From Faunimonas pinastri (GTDB lineage: Bacteria > Pseudomonadota > Alphaproteobacteria > Rhizobiales > Afifellaceae), in contig NZ_FOFG01000004.1 in the NCBI RefSeq assembly GCF_900110915.1, forward strand, positions 186,001-250,000: a DNA stretch of 64,000 nt, in the 5' to 3' direction. The notes under the pieces were generated by a model. That model worked only from the letters and a program-made list of their open reading frames with translations, made no database searches and was not told the DNA's origin. Numbering within the stretch: the first letter of the stretch is position 1; every line of letters begins with the position of its first letter. Of the stretch, positions 11,330 through 23,458 are shown in pieces. The position numbers and the translations under genes are program-made.

Positions 11330-12178
11330 TCAGCCGGAAGCTTTTCCGCGGAAGGAACGGGAGATCCAGGAGCCCTGGTTCTCCTTCGGCTCGACGCCAC
11401 CCTTCTGCAGCAGATTATAGGCGTTGTGATACCACGGGCTATCCGGGAAGTTGTGACCCAGCACGGCCGCGGCCGTCTGCGCTTCCGGAACGATGCCCAG
11501 CGCGAGGTAACATTCGACAAGGCGCAGCAGCGCCTCCTCGACTTCACGCGTGCTCTGGTAATCGGTCACGACCGACTTGAAGCGGTTCACGGCCGCGAGA
11601 TATTCGTGCCGCTCTTCGTAGTAGCGGCCGATCTGCAGCTCCTTGCCGGCGAGCTGATCCTTGGCGATCTGCAGCCGCTTGCGCCCGTCCACCGCGTATT
11701 GCGAGTCCGGGTACTTGTCGACCAGCAGCTGCATGGCATCGATGGCCTTCTTCGACTGATCCTGGTCGCGCGTGACGTCCGGGATCTGGTGGAAGTAGGA
11801 CATGCCGATCAGATACTGGGCGTAGGCCGCGTCCTCACCCGTCGGGTAAAGCGTGGTGTAGCGCTTCGCGTCGTTGATGGCGTCCTGGTACTGGCCGCGC
11901 CGATAGTTCGTCGCAGCCGACAGCACGACGGCCCGGCGCGCATAGACCGAATAGGGATACTGGTCGTTGACCTGATTGAAGGTCTTGGTCGCAGACTTGC
12001 TGTCGCCGGCGTTCATCTCCGCCAGGCCACGATTGTAGAGCACCTCGGCCGAATCGCTCGAATCGATATCGGCCTTCGGCTTGGAGGAACAGCCGGCCAT
12101 GAGCAGGGCGAGGACCGGAGCTGCGAAGACCGCGGCCCGCACGCGCCCGGCAGAGAAGACGGAAGAACGATGCTGCAT
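11330..12178 (-). CDS. bamD: Outer membrane protein assembly factor BamD
   Basis: A 282-residue lipoprotein subunit of the BAM complex, which inserts beta-barrel proteins in the outer membrane. A signal peptide ends in the lipobox LMAGC with Cys near residue 29. Five TPR-like repeats follow, including LYNRGLAEMNAG, AQYLIGMSYF and YPDSQYAVDGRKRLQIAKDQLAGKE-type helices. The ATG at 12176-12178 is preferred because it gives a compact signal peptide; an in-frame ATG at 12196 is a weaker alternative, and neither has a strong ribosome site. Its place between lpxC and recN is standard for rhizobia. Confidence 0.92.
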   Translation of the reverse strand: MQHRSSVFSAGRVRAAVFAAPVLALLMAGCSSKPKADIDSSDSAEVLYNRGLAEMNAGDSKSATKTFNQVNDQYPYSVYARRAVVLSAATNYRRGQYQDAINDAKRYTTLYPTGEDAAYAQYLIGMSYFHQIPDVTRDQDQSKKAIDAMQLLVDKYPDSQYAVDGRKRLQIAKDQLAGKELQIGRYYEERHEYLAAVNRFKSVVTDYQSTREVEEALLRLVECYLALGIVPEAQTAAAVLGHNFPDSPWYHNAYNLLQKGGVEPKENQGSWISRSFRGKASG

Positions 12179-12282
12179 AAGGTTAACGCCTGACATCCGG
12201 CCGCATACGATGCGCCTGTGAATACCTGACGTAGCGGACTTGTCCAAGCCGTTCATGCGCAAAAAGCGGTGCAGGGCTTCGT

Positions 12283-13254
12283 TCAGGAGTGATCCGGCGC
12301 AAACGCCGGGGCGAGCATGCCGGACAGAACGTCGGAACGGCCCTCGGAAGCGCGCCCGTCCCGCTCGGCGGACGCCGTGGCGCCGGTCACGTACGTCCAC
12401 GCATCGCGGCGGGCGAGAAGCGCCTTCAGCGCCATCGCATTCACCTTGTGGCCGCCCTTGTAGGAACGGTAGCAACCGACGAAGGGCATGCCGGCAAGCG
12501 CCAGATCGCCCACGGCGTCCAGCAGCTTGTGGCGCACGAACTCGTCGGGATAGCGGAGCCCCTCGGGATTGAGGACACGGTCCTCGCCGATCACCACGGA
12601 GTTCTCCAGCGAAGAACCCATGGCGTAGCCGGCCTTCCAGAGGCGCTCGACGTCGCTCATGAAGCCGAAGGTGCGGGCACGGGAAATCTCGGTGCGGAAG
12701 CTGTCCGGCGTGATGTCGATCGCCATTTCCTGCCGGCCGATCAGTTCGTTGGCGAACTCGATCGCGACGTCGAAACGGAAACCGTCAAAGGGCACGAACT
12801 CGGCAAACGATTCGCCGACGGCGATCTGCACGGGCTTCAGGATTTTGATGAAGCGCTTGGGCGCCTTCTGCTCGACCAGGCCGACCTGATCGACTGCATC
12901 GACGAAAGCCGCCGCGCTGCCGTCCATCACCGGCACTTCCGAGCCGTCGATCTCAATGGAAACATTGTCGACGCCAAGCGAGATCAGCGCCGCCATCAGA
13001 TGCTCGACGGTGGCGACGAACAGGCCGGCCGGATCGCCCAGCAGCGTGCAGAGCTCGGTTGCGGCGACAGCGGAGTGGATGGCGGGGATCTCGATATCGG
13101 CCTGCCCTTCCGCGGTGCGGACGAACACGATGCCGGTATTGGCATCGGCCGGAGAGAGGGTCATGCTCACCGGCTTCCCACTATGGACGCCGATACCCGA
13201 CAGCTCGATCCGGCTCTTCAGCGTCTTCTGGAAAGGGGTGGTGTTCTTCTTCAT
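12283..13254 (-). CDS. lpxC: UDP-3-O-acyl-N-acetylglucosamine deacetylase
   Basis: LpxC catalyses the committed step of lipid A synthesis. The 323-residue protein has the zinc ligands His85 (VEHLMAAL) and His242/Asp246 (RHKLLDAVGDLAL), and the GIGVHSGKP motif near the N terminus. I chose the ATG at 13252-13254 (MKKNTTPFQ) over an upstream TTG because it matches the family N terminus. It is separated from ftsZ by 236 bases that include the ftsZ terminator, so it should have its own promoter there. Confidence 0.95.
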   Translation of the reverse strand: MKKNTTPFQKTLKSRIELSGIGVHSGKPVSMTLSPADANTGIVFVRTAEGQADIEIPAIHSAVAATELCTLLGDPAGLFVATVEHLMAALISLGVDNVSIEIDGSEVPVMDGSAAAFVDAVDQVGLVEQKAPKRFIKILKPVQIAVGESFAEFVPFDGFRFDVAIEFANELIGRQEMAIDITPDSFRTEISRARTFGFMSDVERLWKAGYAMGSSLENSVVIGEDRVLNPEGLRYPDEFVRHKLLDAVGDLALAGMPFVGCYRSYKGGHKVNAMALKALLARRDAWTYVTGATASAERDGRASEGRSDVLSGMLAPAFAPDHS

Positions 13255-13430
13255 GACCGCACTCAACTCCAAGGCAACTGCCGCACGTCGGGAATGACGT
13301 TCGATTCGCCGCCTCTCGATGAGCTATCTAGAAACAGATCGGCCGCCGGGCCAATCAAGGTTCGTTACCGTTTGTTACGGATGCCGACTCGGATTCCTCA
13401 ACGGGTTCAGCACGTTAACGGTGTGTAAAC

Positions 13431-13461
13431 AAAAACCCGGCGTCGGGGGTCCGACGCCGGG
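13431..13461 (-). terminator. Rho-independent terminator of the ddl-ftsQAZ unit
   Basis: A perfect 11-bp stem (13436-13446 with 13451-13461) closes a four-base loop. On the minus strand it is followed by five T residues (13435-13431), then G and more T. It lies 30 bases past the ftsZ stop codon, so it should end ftsZ transcription and separate it from lpxC. Confidence 0.88.
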
Positions 13462-13490
13462 CTTGAAGGTTGGGCTGAGCCTTGCGGCGA

Positions 13491-15197
13491 TCAGCTGGAC
13501 TGGCGGCGGAGGAAGGCCGGAATTTCCAGCGGATCCTCGTCGCGCTGCTGTTCCACCATGGCGACGCGGCCACGGGTGTCGAGCTGGCCGTGGGCGGCCT
13601 GGGGCTCGCCGGTGCGGCGCGGCTGCGGCTGCTTCACGAACGGGGCGGCTGCACGGGCCTGCGGAGCCGGAGCCTGCGGCTGGCGACCGCGGGGCTCGAT
13701 CTCCATGCCGGAGGTCAGGTCGTCGTCATCGCGCTTGCCGAGGCTCTGCGTGATTCGGGCGATCAGGCCGCGCGGACGGCGGTCTTCCTCTTCAGCCACC
13801 GGAGCGGCGGGCTGGCGCATCTGGCGCTGCACGACCGGCGGGAAATCCTCCACGCGGGGCATGCGGGGCTGCGCTTCCTGCGGACGCTCGGCAGCCGGCG
13901 GGATGAAGGCTGCGGACTGGGCCGGAGCCGGACGGGGAGCCGCCGATTCCTGCTGGGCCGGACGGGTGGCGACCAGCGACGGGTCCTGACGGAACGGGCC
14001 GACGCGAACCGGCTCGGCCGGCTGACGCTGGGCCGCCGGGCGGGGAGCCGCCGACTGGGCCTTCGGGCCGACGCCGAGTTCTTCTTCCAGGCGGTCCAGA
14101 GCGAAAGCGGTGACGGCAGCGTCGCGGCCCTGCGAAGCAGGAGCGGCAGCCGGATTAGCGGAGACGGACTTCAGCCGCCGGGTCAGTTCGGCGACGCCCG
14201 CGTCAGCCGTGACCGTCTCCTGCTGCTTTCCCAGCTGGTCGACTCCCGTCGCCACCACGGAAACGCGGATGATGCCTTCCAGGTTTTCGTCGAACGTGGC
14301 GCCGAAGATGATGTTGGCTTCGCCGTCCACTTCCTCGCGGACGCGGCTGGCCGCCTCGTCCACTTCGAAGAGGGTCATGTCGCGACCGCCGGTGATGGAG
14401 ATCAGCAGCCCCTGCGCACCCTTCATGCAGACATCGTCCAGCAGCGGGTTGCAGATCGCCTTCTCGGCCGCTTCCACGGCGCGCTTGTCGCCCGAAGCCT
14501 CGCCGGTGCCCATCATCGCCTTGCCCATGTTGCGCATCACGGAGCGCACGTCGGCGAAGTCGAGGTTGATGAGGCCTTCCTTGACCATCAGGTCGGTGAT
14601 GCAGGCAACGCCGGAGTAGAGCACCTCGTCGGCCATCGCGAAGGCGTCGGCGAAGGTGGTCTTGTCGTTGGCGATGCGGAACAGGTTCTGGTTCGGAATG
14701 ACGATCAGCGTGTCGACATTCTTCTGCAGTTCCTCGATGCCCGCCTCGGCGAGCTTCATGCGGCGGGCGCCCTCGAACTGGAACGGCTTGGTGACCACGC
14801 CGACCGTCAGGATGCCCATCTCGCGGGCCGCGCGGGCCACGACCGGAGCCGCGCCTGTGCCGGTGCCGCCGCCCATGCCGGCGGTGATGAAGACCATGTG
14901 CGCGCCGGACAGGTGATCGTTGATCTCATCGATCGTTTCCTGGGCGGCCGCGCGGCCGATCTCCGGCTGCGAGCCGGCACCGAGGCCTTCCGTCACGGAG
15001 TGACCCATCTGGATCAGCCGCTCGGCCTTGCTCATGGTGAGGGCCTGGGCATCGGTGTTGCCGACGACAAAGTCGACCCCTTCAAGCCCGGCCTCGATCA
15101 TGTTGTTGACCGCGTTGCATCCGGCACCGCCGACACCGAACACGGTGATCCGGGGCTTGAGTTCCTGGATATCGGGCATTTTCAGGTTGATGCTCAT
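13491..15197 (-). CDS. ftsZ: Cell division GTPase FtsZ
   Basis: FtsZ polymerises into the Z ring at mid-cell. The 568-residue protein has the tubulin-like GTPase core (about residues 1-330) with [10 protein letters not shown] at 21-30 and the signature GGGTGTG at 109-115. A long linker rich in proline, alanine and glutamine (about 335-545) follows, and then a conserved C-terminal tail, EIPAFLRRQ, that binds FtsA and other partners. The long linker is the rhizobial form. The start at ATG 15195-15197 has GAGGA about nine bases upstream. It sits 62 bases after ftsA and is closed by a strong terminator. Confidence 0.95.
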   Translation of the reverse strand: MSINLKMPDIQELKPRITVFGVGGAGCNAVNNMIEAGLEGVDFVVGNTDAQALTMSKAERLIQMGHSVTEGLGAGSQPEIGRAAAQETIDEINDHLSGAHMVFITAGMGGGTGTGAAPVVARAAREMGILTVGVVTKPFQFEGARRMKLAEAGIEELQKNVDTLIVIPNQNLFRIANDKTTFADAFAMADEVLYSGVACITDLMVKEGLINLDFADVRSVMRNMGKAMMGTGEASGDKRAVEAAEKAICNPLLDDVCMKGAQGLLISITGGRDMTLFEVDEAASRVREEVDGEANIIFGATFDENLEGIIRVSVVATGVDQLGKQQETVTADAGVAELTRRLKSVSANPAAAPASQGRDAAVTAFALDRLEEELGVGPKAQSAAPRPAAQRQPAEPVRVGPFRQDPSLVATRPAQQESAAPRPAPAQSAAFIPPAAERPQEAQPRMPRVEDFPPVVQRQMRQPAAPVAEEEDRRPRGLIARITQSLGKRDDDDLTSGMEIEPRGRQPQAPAPQARAAAPFVKQPQPRRTGEPQAAHGQLDTRGRVAMVEQQRDEDPLEIPAFLRRQSS

Positions 15198-15259
15198 GTG
15201 CTCGATCCTCTTCCGCCTTTCCGCGAGGGGCGCCGCCGCGCCGCCTGCTATTCCGTTGA

Positions 15260-16582
15260 TTAGAAGCTTTCTTTCAGCCATCGCCCGACCCGGGCGAGGT
15301 ATCCCGTCGACTCCATCGGGAGCCACGAATTCGCGCGAGCATGAAACTGCTCGATACCCGCCACCTGCGGGTAGATCGTCAGGCCCGCCGCCACCGCGTA
15401 GCCCGGTCCCTTGGCGGCGTCCGGCAGGCCGGAAATCCCCAGGGGCCGGCCAAGCCGGACGTTGCGCCCGAGAATGCGCCGGGCGGCTTCGGTGATGCCG
15501 GTGAGCTGGCTCGCGCCGCCCGTCAGCACCACGCGCTTGCCGACCTGATCGGCAAAGCCGGATTTCACCAGCATGTCCCGCGTCATCTCCAGCGTTTCCT
15601 CGATGCGCGGCCGGATGATCCGGGTCAGCGAGGAGCGCGGAGCGGTGTTGGGATAGTCCCGCTCGTCCTCGCCGACCGCCGGGATCGTGAGGATTTCCTT
15701 GTCGTCGGAGCTGGAAGGCAGCGCCGAGCCGTGGCGCGCCTTCAGCCGCTCCGCATCCGCCAGGCCCGTGGAAAGGCCGCGGGCGATATCCAGCGTCACA
15801 TGCTGCCCACCGATCGGGATCGCGCCGGAATAGACGAACTGTCCGCCGTGGAAGACGGAAAGCGTGGTGGTGCCGCCGCCCATGTCGATGCAGGCGACGC
15901 CGAGCTCGACCTCGTCGTCCACCAGTGTGGAGAGACCGGAGGCGTAAGGCGCGGCCACGATCGTATCCACTTCCAGGTGGCAGCGGTTGATCGCGAATTC
16001 CAGATTGCGCAGCGGGCTGTCGTCGGCGCTGACGATGTGCATGTCGACGCCGAGATTCTCGCCGAGCATCCCCTCGGGATCCTGCATGCCGCGCTGGCCG
16101 TCCAGCGAATAGCCCACCGGCAGCGAGTGGATCACCATCCGGCCTTCACTGACCGTGTGGGCGGCGCCCGCCGCCAGCACGCGCTGGATGTCGACCTGCG
16201 AAACCGCGGCCTCGGCCAGCGGCACCGTCGCCGTGAAGCTCTCGCTCTTCAGCCGGCCGCAGGAGACGTTGACCACCAGGCTGGAGATCGTCATCTGCGC
16301 CATGCGCTCGGCCTGGTCGACGGCGATGCGGATCGCCTTCTCCGCTTCGTCCAGATCGACGACCACGCCGGACTTCACGCCGCGCGAGCGGGTGAAGCCG
16401 AAGCCCAGCACCTCGACCGAATGGGTCCGGTGACGGAGCTGCTCGCCGGTCTGCGGCTTCAGCCGCGCGATCAGGCAGCAGACCTTGGTGGAGCCGACGT
16501 CGAGAACGCTGACCACCTGCGTCCGCTTCAGGCCCAGGGTCTTGCCCCGGGAAACGCTCGAATGTTGGGTCGTGCCATGCAT
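15260..16582 (-). CDS. ftsA: Cell division protein FtsA
   Basis: FtsA is an actin-like ATPase that tethers FtsZ filaments to the membrane. The 440-residue protein has the nucleotide-binding phosphate loops [11 protein letters not shown] and [13 protein letters not shown], the adenosine motif [10 protein letters not shown], and a short C-terminal amphipathic helix ([13 protein letters not shown]) that serves as the membrane anchor. Its ATG overlaps the ftsQ stop by one base (TGATG), which implies translational coupling. Confidence 0.95.
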   Translation of the reverse strand: MHGTTQHSSVSRGKTLGLKRTQVVSVLDVGSTKVCCLIARLKPQTGEQLRHRTHSVEVLGFGFTRSRGVKSGVVVDLDEAEKAIRIAVDQAERMAQMTISSLVVNVSCGRLKSESFTATVPLAEAAVSQVDIQRVLAAGAAHTVSEGRMVIHSLPVGYSLDGQRGMQDPEGMLGENLGVDMHIVSADDSPLRNLEFAINRCHLEVDTIVAAPYASGLSTLVDDEVELGVACIDMGGGTTTLSVFHGGQFVYSGAIPIGGQHVTLDIARGLSTGLADAERLKARHGSALPSSSDDKEILTIPAVGEDERDYPNTAPRSSLTRIIRPRIEETLEMTRDMLVKSGFADQVGKRVVLTGGASQLTGITEAARRILGRNVRLGRPLGISGLPDAAKGPGYAVAAGLTIYPQVAGIEQFHARANSWLPMESTGYLARVGRWLKESF

Positions 16583-17484
16583 CAGTGGGCCCTCGCCAGC
16601 TTATAGGGCTTCACGTTGGGGTTCTGCTTTTCCAGGTCCTTGATGTCCCGGCCCTGCGGCAGGCGGACCGCCACGCGATCCGGCAGCCGCAAGTCGACGA
16701 TGACGATGTCGCGGGACAGGAGCTGATGATCTTCCTGCAGCTTGACCAGCTGCGCCATCGCCTGCTCGATGCCCGTCTCCGGCAACTTCACCGTGATGCC
16801 GTTGTCGAGCACGAGGTCCCAGCGGCGACCGGCGACGAGAACGGCCGCCTTGGTGCGTTCGGCGATCGACGGGAAATCGTCCAGCGTCTCGCGGAACGGT
16901 CCCGCCTCCAGGTTCGCCTCGGGGCCAACCAGGAAGGGGAGACCCGCATGGGGACGCCCGTCGAAATCCATGATCTTCAGGCCGTTCCGGTCGATGATCG
17001 AGATCGCGCCGCCGTTCTGCCAAAGCGCATATGGCTGCCGCTCTTCCACCTCGACCGACAGCTTGTTCGGGTAGAGCTTGCGGACCGTCGCATGCGTGAT
17101 CCAGGGCAGCTTCGCCAGACGGTCGCGGGCCGCGATCGGATCGTAGGTCAGGAGCGACACGTTCTTGACCTGCAACTGGTCGAGGATCTCGCGCTCGGAG
17201 GTTTCCGCCTCCCCCGTCATCTTGATCTCGTGGATCCCAAGCCCGGCCGCGACCAGGGCCGCGTTCGAGAGTTCCTGCACGTGGCCGCCGGCGATCACGC
17301 CATAGGCGACGGTCGCCATCAGGAAGACGAGCGCGGGAAAGTGGCCGATGCCGGACGGCTTCGCCTCGATGCGGGCCGCGAAGCGGCGGATGCGGCGAGG
17401 CAGCTGGCCGACCGTGCGACGATCGCGACCGTCGAACAGGGCGCTCACCCTGAATCCCCCTTGCGTAGCGCCTAGCGACGACAC
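16582..17484 (-). CDS. ftsQ: Cell division protein FtsQ
   Basis: FtsQ is a bitopic divisome protein. The 300-residue product has a basic cytoplasmic N terminus (about 1-50), one transmembrane helix ([17 protein letters not shown], about 51-67), a POTRA domain with [17 protein letters not shown], and a periplasmic FtsQ domain. The GTG at 17482-17484 overlaps the end of ddl by 13 bases and has GGAGG seven bases upstream. A second GTG at 17448 also has a good site (GGGGG), so the N terminus is uncertain by 12 residues. Confidence 0.92.
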   Translation of the reverse strand: MSSLGATQGGFRVSALFDGRDRRTVGQLPRRIRRFAARIEAKPSGIGHFPALVFLMATVAYGVIAGGHVQELSNAALVAAGLGIHEIKMTGEAETSEREILDQLQVKNVSLLTYDPIAARDRLAKLPWITHATVRKLYPNKLSVEVEERQPYALWQNGGAISIIDRNGLKIMDFDGRPHAGLPFLVGPEANLEAGPFRETLDDFPSIAERTKAAVLVAGRRWDLVLDNGITVKLPETGIEQAMAQLVKLQEDHQLLSRDIVIVDLRLPDRVAVRLPQGRDIKDLEKQNPNVKPYKLARAH

Positions 17485-18395
17485 GATGCGTCCTCCACCA
17501 TCCAGGTCATGAGTTCCGAGAAGCCGATACCGGCGTGGGCCGCGAGTTCCGGAACAAGGGAGGTTGGCGTCATGCCGGGCTGGGTGTTGACCTCCAGCCA
17601 GACGAGCTCGCCCGTCCCGTCCTCGTCGAATCGGAAATCGGAGCGGGAAATCCCGCGACAGCCGATGGCACGATGCGCTTCCAGAGCGAGCTTGCGAATG
17701 TTTTGGTAAACAAAGTCTTTAAGCGGTGCCGGAACGATGTGTCGGGAGCCGCCAGCCACGTATTTGGCGTCGTAGTCGTAGAATCCGGGACCGGTGGGGA
17801 GAATTTCGGTCACGCCGAGCGCTTCGGTTCCCATAACGGCACAGGTCAGCTCGCGCCCGGCCACATAGTGCTCGACCATCACGTCGTCACCGAAGCCCCA
17901 GCCTTCGCCGTCCAGCGATTGCGGCGGGCACGGCTGATCTTTCGCCACGATGATGACGCCGAAGGACGAACCCTCGGCGATGGGCTTCACCACGTAGGGC
18001 GGCGGCAGCACATGCGACTTCGATACCGCGTCGCGGCCGACGATGCGATGTTCTGCGACGGGAACGCCTGCCGCAGCCGCCACGGCCTTGGCCTTTTCCT
18101 TGTTCATGGCGAGCGCGGAGGCCATGACCCCGGAATGCGTGTAGGGAATGCCGAGCACTTCAAGGATGCCCTGGACACAGCCGTCTTCGCCGAACGGGCC
18201 GTGCAACGCGTTGAAGACGACGTCCGGCTTCAGGTTGGCGAGGACATCGGCAACGTCGCGGCCGACATCGACGCGGGTGACCTGGTAACCGGCTGCTTCC
18301 AGACCGTCGGCACACGCCTTGCCCGAAGCAAGGCTGACCGGTCGTTCGGAAGACCACCCGCCCATCAGCACCGCAACGTGCTTGCCTGCCGCCAT
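17472..18395 (-). CDS. ddl: D-alanine--D-alanine ligase
   Basis: Ddl makes the D-Ala-D-Ala dipeptide for MurF. The 307-residue ATP-grasp enzyme shows [10 protein letters not shown], the AEGSSFGV loop and EVNTQPGMT, the conserved substrate and metal-binding segments. The start at ATG 18393-18395 has GGGAGG nine bases upstream. It is separated from murB by 366 bases, so ddl-ftsQ-ftsA-ftsZ probably has a separate promoter besides read-through from the mur genes. Confidence 0.95.
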   Translation of the reverse strand: MAAGKHVAVLMGGWSSERPVSLASGKACADGLEAAGYQVTRVDVGRDVADVLANLKPDVVFNALHGPFGEDGCVQGILEVLGIPYTHSGVMASALAMNKEKAKAVAAAAGVPVAEHRIVGRDAVSKSHVLPPPYVVKPIAEGSSFGVIIVAKDQPCPPQSLDGEGWGFGDDVMVEHYVAGRELTCAVMGTEALGVTEILPTGPGFYDYDAKYVAGGSRHIVPAPLKDFVYQNIRKLALEAHRAIGCRGISRSDFRFDEDGTGELVWLEVNTQPGMTPTSLVPELAAHAGIGFSELMTWMVEDASCRR

Positions 18396-18761
18396 TAACC
18401 AAGCCTCCCGCGATTCCGTTCGCGTGAGGCCACTATGGGCCGGCAATTCGTAAATAAAGGTTAATGAAGGTTACCCCTCAGTGGGACCTTAAACACTTCG
18501 CTTACCATTTCAGGATGCGCGAACAAGGCTCTGACAGCGCAATGAAATCCTGCTCCGATCAACACTCATCACGGCGCTGTGGCAGAACCGTGAACGTCGT
18601 TAAGTTCAGAGATCGGATGAGATTTTTTTTGGAGCGGACGCTGCCGGGCGGTCCAGATTCGGGAAGGAATCAACCCCGCGGGGCTCGCTTCCTCGTGCGT
18701 TGGTTAACGCGGGAGCCTGGGGCGACAAAGCGGACGGTCCTGGCCGCCCGCTCGAGGCGCG
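18396..18761 (-). other. 366-base intergenic stretch between murB and ddl, probable promoter region
   Basis: No coding sequence is credible here. No terminator with a T run follows murB; the only compact palindrome is CCCCGCGGGG near 18674. An eight-T run lies at 18623-18630. A CtrA-like sequence lies about 55 bases before the ddl start. The length and position suggest a promoter for ddl-ftsQAZ. Confidence 0.5.
18450..18464 (-). promoter_or_regulatory. Candidate CtrA binding site upstream of ddl-ftsQAZ
   Basis: On the minus strand the sequence is TTAACCTTTATTTAC, i.e. TTAA, seven bases, TTAC. The CtrA consensus is TTAA-N7-TTAA, so it differs at the last base only. In Caulobacter and rhizobia CtrA controls division genes, including fts genes. 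This is a single near-match and could be chance. Confidence 0.35.
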
Positions 18762-19771
<1,010 letters not shown>

Positions 19772-19775
<4 letters not shown>

Positions 19776-21205
19776 GCCTGCGCCTCCGCCTTCTCCGCCA
19801 TCTCGTCGAGTTGGGCGAGCTCGTTCGGCAGCGCCTGGGCCCAGCGCGTGATGGAGCCGGCGCCGAGGCAGACCACCATGTCGCCGGGCTTGGCGATGGT
19901 GGAGATCAGCGGCGCGAGATCGTCGGCGCTGGGCAGCGGCCGCGCGTCGCGGTGTCCGCCGGCCCGCAGGCCTTCCACCAGCGCGTCGCGATCGACGCCC
20001 TCTATGGGCGCCTCGCCCGCGGCATAGACGTCCGCCACGATCACCGTGTCTGCCTCGTTGAAGCAGGCACAGAATTCCGGGAAGAGGCTCTGCAGGCGCG
20101 AGTAGCGATGGGGCTGGACGACGGCGACCACCTTGTTGGTCGCGGCCGAACGCGCGGCCCGCAGCACGGCCAGGATCTCGACGGGATGGTGGCCGTAATC
20201 GTCGTAGATATCGACGCCCTTCCACTCGCCCGTATGGGTGAAGCGCCGCTTCACGCCGCCGAAGCCCGCCAGACCCTTGCGGATATCGTCGGCGCTGATA
20301 CCGAGGGTCCGCGCCAGCGCGATGGCGGCCGTGGCGTTGGAAACGTTGTGCTCCCCCGGCATGGGCAGCACGAGGTTGTCGATCGTCTCCATCTCACCGG
20401 TAACCCGGTCGCGCCGTTCCACCGTGAAGAGGCTCTTGCCGCCGGAGAACGTGACGTCGAGAAAGCGCGCCTCGGCCTGCGGATTGCGGCCATAGGTGAT
20501 GACGCGACGATCCTCGATCTCGCGAACCAGCGCCTGCACCACCGGATGATCCAGGCACATCACGGCGAAACCGTAGAATGGCACGTTCTCCACGAAGGCG
20601 CGGAAGGCGTCGCGGACCTTGTCGAAGGAGCCGTAATGATCGAGGTGCTCGGGGTCGATATTGGTGACCACCGCCACGTCGGCCGGCAGCTTGACGAAGG
20701 TGCCGTCGGATTCGTCCGCCTCGACGACCATCCAGTCGCCCTCGCCCATGCGGGCATTCGTGCCGTAGGCGTTGATGATGCCGCCATTGATGACGGTCGG
20801 GTCGAGGCCGCCGGCATCCAGCAGCGCCGCGACCATGGAGGTGGTCGTCGTCTTGCCGTGCGTGCCGCCTACGGCGACGGCCGATTTCAGGCGCATCAGC
20901 TCGGCCAGCATTTCCGCGCGGCGCACCACCGGCAGGCCCTTGGCGCGGGCTTCCTTCAGCTCGGGATTATCCCGCTTGATGGCGGAGGAAACGACCACCA
21001 CGGCCGCATCGGCCAGCGCCTCGGCGGAATGGCCGATCACGACCTCCACGCCCTTTTCGCGCAGGCGCTGCACGTTGGCGCTGTCGGAAGCATCCGACCC
21101 GCGCACCCGGTAACCCAGATTGACCAGCACCTCGGCGATGCCGCTCATGCCGATGCCGCCGATTCCAACGAAATGGATCGGTCCGATGTCGCGCGGCAGC
21201 TTCAT
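19772..21205 (-). CDS. murC: UDP-N-acetylmuramate--L-alanine ligase
   Basis: MurC adds L-alanine to UDP-MurNAc. The 477-residue Mur ligase begins with the Rossmann-like [13 protein letters not shown], carries the ATP loop [12 protein letters not shown] (about 108-119), and has the central [10 protein letters not shown] and the C-terminal [12 protein letters not shown] motifs. The ATG at 21203-21205 has AGGAG nine bases upstream. It lies 14 bases after murG. Confidence 0.95.
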
Positions 21206-21219
21206 TCGAAAAACTCCTG

Positions 21220-22305
21220 TTACGAGGCGAGCCGCTCCACCAGATCGGCCAGCCGTTCGGCCGCATCCGGCCTGCCCTGCGCCTTCGCTCCCGCCGCCGC
21301 CCGGGCCAGCTCGGCCGGGTTTTCCATGAAATCGCGGAGGCGCGCGGCCAGAGCCTCGCTTGTCAATTCCCGTTCCGGCACAAGCCACGCCCCGCCCGAC
21401 GATGCAAGCGCCTTGGCGTTTTCCGCCTGGTCGTGGTCCAGCGCGTGCGGATACGGCACGAGGATCGCCGGGCGGCCGATGACGGCGAGCTCCGACACCG
21501 TGGAGGCTCCCGCGCGGCTCAGCACCAGATGCGCGTCGGCAAGGCGGGCCGGCATGTCGTCGAAGAAGGGTCGAAGCTCCGCGTCGAGGCCGATCTCGCG
21601 ATAGGCCGCGCCGGCGCGCTCCATGTCCTCCGGCCGCGCCTGCTGCACGAGGTGGAGGCGGCTTCTCAGGTGTTCCGGCAGGAGGGCGATCGCGGCGGGG
21701 ACGGCTTCCGAAAAGTATCGCGCGCCCTGGCTGCCACCGAAGACCAGCAGGTTGAAGGGGCCATCCGCTGCGGGCACGTCATAGGGACGGTGCGCCGCCT
21801 CGGCCACTGCGCCGCGCACTGGATTGCCGACATGCTCGACCTGCCGCGCGCCTTGCGCTCCCTTTGGATCGGCAAAGCCGGTGGCGACCACCGCGCCGAA
21901 GCGGATCAGGAGCTTGTTGGCGCGCCCCACCACCGCGTTTTGCTCATGAACGAGGATCGGCAGTCCCGAGGTGCGGGCCGCCACCAGCGGCGGTACGGTC
22001 GGATAACCTCCGAAGCCGACGACGATTGAGGGCTTCAACCGGGCAAGCAGCTTGCGCGACTCCAGCACGCCGCGTCCCAGCGTCGCGACAGATCCGGCCA
22101 TCTTCACCGGGTTGCCGCCGGCAAGCGATGCGGAGCGGACGATGTGGGTATCCCCGGCCGGAACGCCCTTCACGAACTCGCCGACGCGAGGGTCGGTGGC
22201 AAGTTGAACGTTCCAGCCACGACGGAGCAACGCCTCGCGCAGGGCGAGCGCCGGAAAGAGGTGGCCGCCGGTTCCCCCGGCGACCAGAAGGGCGGTTCCT
22301 GCCAT
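21220..22305 (-). CDS. murG: UDP-N-acetylglucosamine--lipid I GlcNAc transferase
   Basis: MurG converts lipid I to lipid II on the inner face of the membrane. The 361-residue GT28 enzyme has the N-terminal glycine-rich loop [12 protein letters not shown], the [13 protein letters not shown] segment, and the UDP-GlcNAc site with [17 protein letters not shown] and [20 protein letters not shown]. It lies four bases after ftsW. Confidence 0.95.
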   Translation of the reverse strand: MAGTALLVAGGTGGHLFPALALREALLRRGWNVQLATDPRVGEFVKGVPAGDTHIVRSASLAGGNPVKMAGSVATLGRGVLESRKLLARLKPSIVVGFGGYPTVPPLVAARTSGLPILVHEQNAVVGRANKLLIRFGAVVATGFADPKGAQGARQVEHVGNPVRGAVAEAAHRPYDVPAADGPFNLLVFGGSQGARYFSEAVPAAIALLPEHLRSRLHLVQQARPEDMERAGAAYREIGLDAELRPFFDDMPARLADAHLVLSRAGASTVSELAVIGRPAILVPYPHALDHDQAENAKALASSGGAWLVPERELTSEALAARLRDFMENPAELARAAAGAKAQGRPDAAERLADLVERLAS

Positions 22306-22309
22306 CCGC

Positions 22310-23458
22310 TCAGGCCGCGACCATGGCCGAGTGCGGACGCGGCACGATGGTGTTCTGCTGCGACACGGAGCGGCGGGAGAGCGCCAGCAGGAAGCCGGTT
22401 GTCAAAGCCGTCGCGATGAGCGTCGAGCCGCCATAGGAGATGAAGGGCAGTGTCATGCCCTTGGCTGGCAGAAGCTGCAGGTTCACGCCCATGTTGATGA
22501 AGGCCTGCATGCCGATCTGCGTGACGAGGCCGGCGATCGCCATGCGTTCGAAGGCGCTGTTGCGCTTCAGCGCCTGGCTCATGCCGCGAAGCACGAGGAT
22601 CAGGAAGAGCGAGACGATGATCAGGCAGAGGATGATGCCGAATTCCTCGCCCACGACGGAGAACACAAAGTCGGTATGGGCGTCCGGCAAGACGCGCTTC
22701 ATCACGCCTTCGCCCGGACCGGTGCCCGACCAGCCGCCGAAGCGGAAGGATTGCAGCGCCGTGTCGATCTGGAACGTGTCGCCCGAGGAATGGTCGCGGA
22801 AGCGATCGATACGTGCCGCCACGTGGGGGAACACGAAGTAGGCCGCGGCAAGACCGCCGCCGGACAGGACACCGAGACCGACCACCAGCATCGGCGACAC
22901 GCCGGCGAGGAAAAGCAGCGTGCCCCAGCAGGCGGTGGTCAGCATCGTCTGGCCAAGGTCGGGTTCGGCAACCAGCAACGCCAGGACGACGACGAGCAAT
23001 CCGACAGCCAGCAGTCGGCCGGGAATGTCCGGCCGGTTACCCTCACCGAAGAGCCACGCGGAGATGACGATGAAAGCGGGCTTCACGAACTCGGAGGGCT
23101 GGACGGAAAGCCCGGCCACGGAGAACCAGCGCCGGGAACCCTTCACCTCCGCCCCGAAGAGCAGCACGCCCACCATCATGCCGAGCCCGAGAACCAGCAC
23201 GATCAGCGCCGCGCGCCGTATTTGCCGGGGCGTCAGGAAGGAGATGCCGATCATGATTGCCGCCGAAACCGGAGCGAACAGGGCCTGGCGGTAGAAGAAA
23301 TGCAACGGCTCCAGCCCGATTCGCTCGGCGACGGCCGGACTGGCCGCCAGCGACAGGACGACGCCGCCGAGGAGCATGATCAGCACCAGCGACAGGAGCG
23401 TCCTGTCGATGGTCCACCACCATTCCGCGAGAGGAGAGCGGTTCGCGCGACTGATCAT
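22310..23458 (-). CDS. ftsW: Septal peptidoglycan glycosyltransferase FtsW
   Basis: FtsW is the SEDS-family polymerase that works with FtsI at the septum. The 382-residue protein has about ten membrane segments. SEDS landmarks are KGSRRWFSVAGLSVQPSEF, the LLVAEPDLGQTM segment with the catalytic aspartate, and the C-terminal PFISYGGSTL. The ATG overlaps the murD stop by four bases. Confidence 0.95.
   Translation of the reverse strand: MISRANRSPLAEWWWTIDRTLLSLVLIMLLGGVVLSLAASPAVAERIGLEPLHFFYRQALFAPVSAAIMIGISFLTPRQIRRAALIVLVLGLGMMVGVLLFGAEVKGSRRWFSVAGLSVQPSEFVKPAFIVISAWLFGEGNRPDIPGRLLAVGLLVVVLALLVAEPDLGQTMLTTACWGTLLFLAGVSPMLVVGLGVLSGGGLAAAYFVFPHVAARIDRFRDHSSGDTFQIDTALQSFRFGGWSGTGPGEGVMKRVLPDAHTDFVFSVVGEEFGIILCLIIVSLFLILVLRGMSQALKRNSAFERMAIAGLVTQIGMQAFINMGVNLQLLPAKGMTLPFISYGGSTLIATALTTGFLLALSRRSVSQQNTIVPRPHSAMVAA

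Noticed and set aside
13390-13430. A TTAACG...TAAAC stretch upstream of lpxC as a CtrA site.
   Set aside because: The half-sites do not keep the TTAA-N7-TTAA spacing and sequence.
15108-15128. Cys27 in place of the usual Gly in the FtsZ nucleotide loop (GGAGCNAV).
   Set aside because: The third position of that loop varies among FtsZ proteins (Gly, Asn, Val, Cys), so it is not a sign of a defective GTPase.
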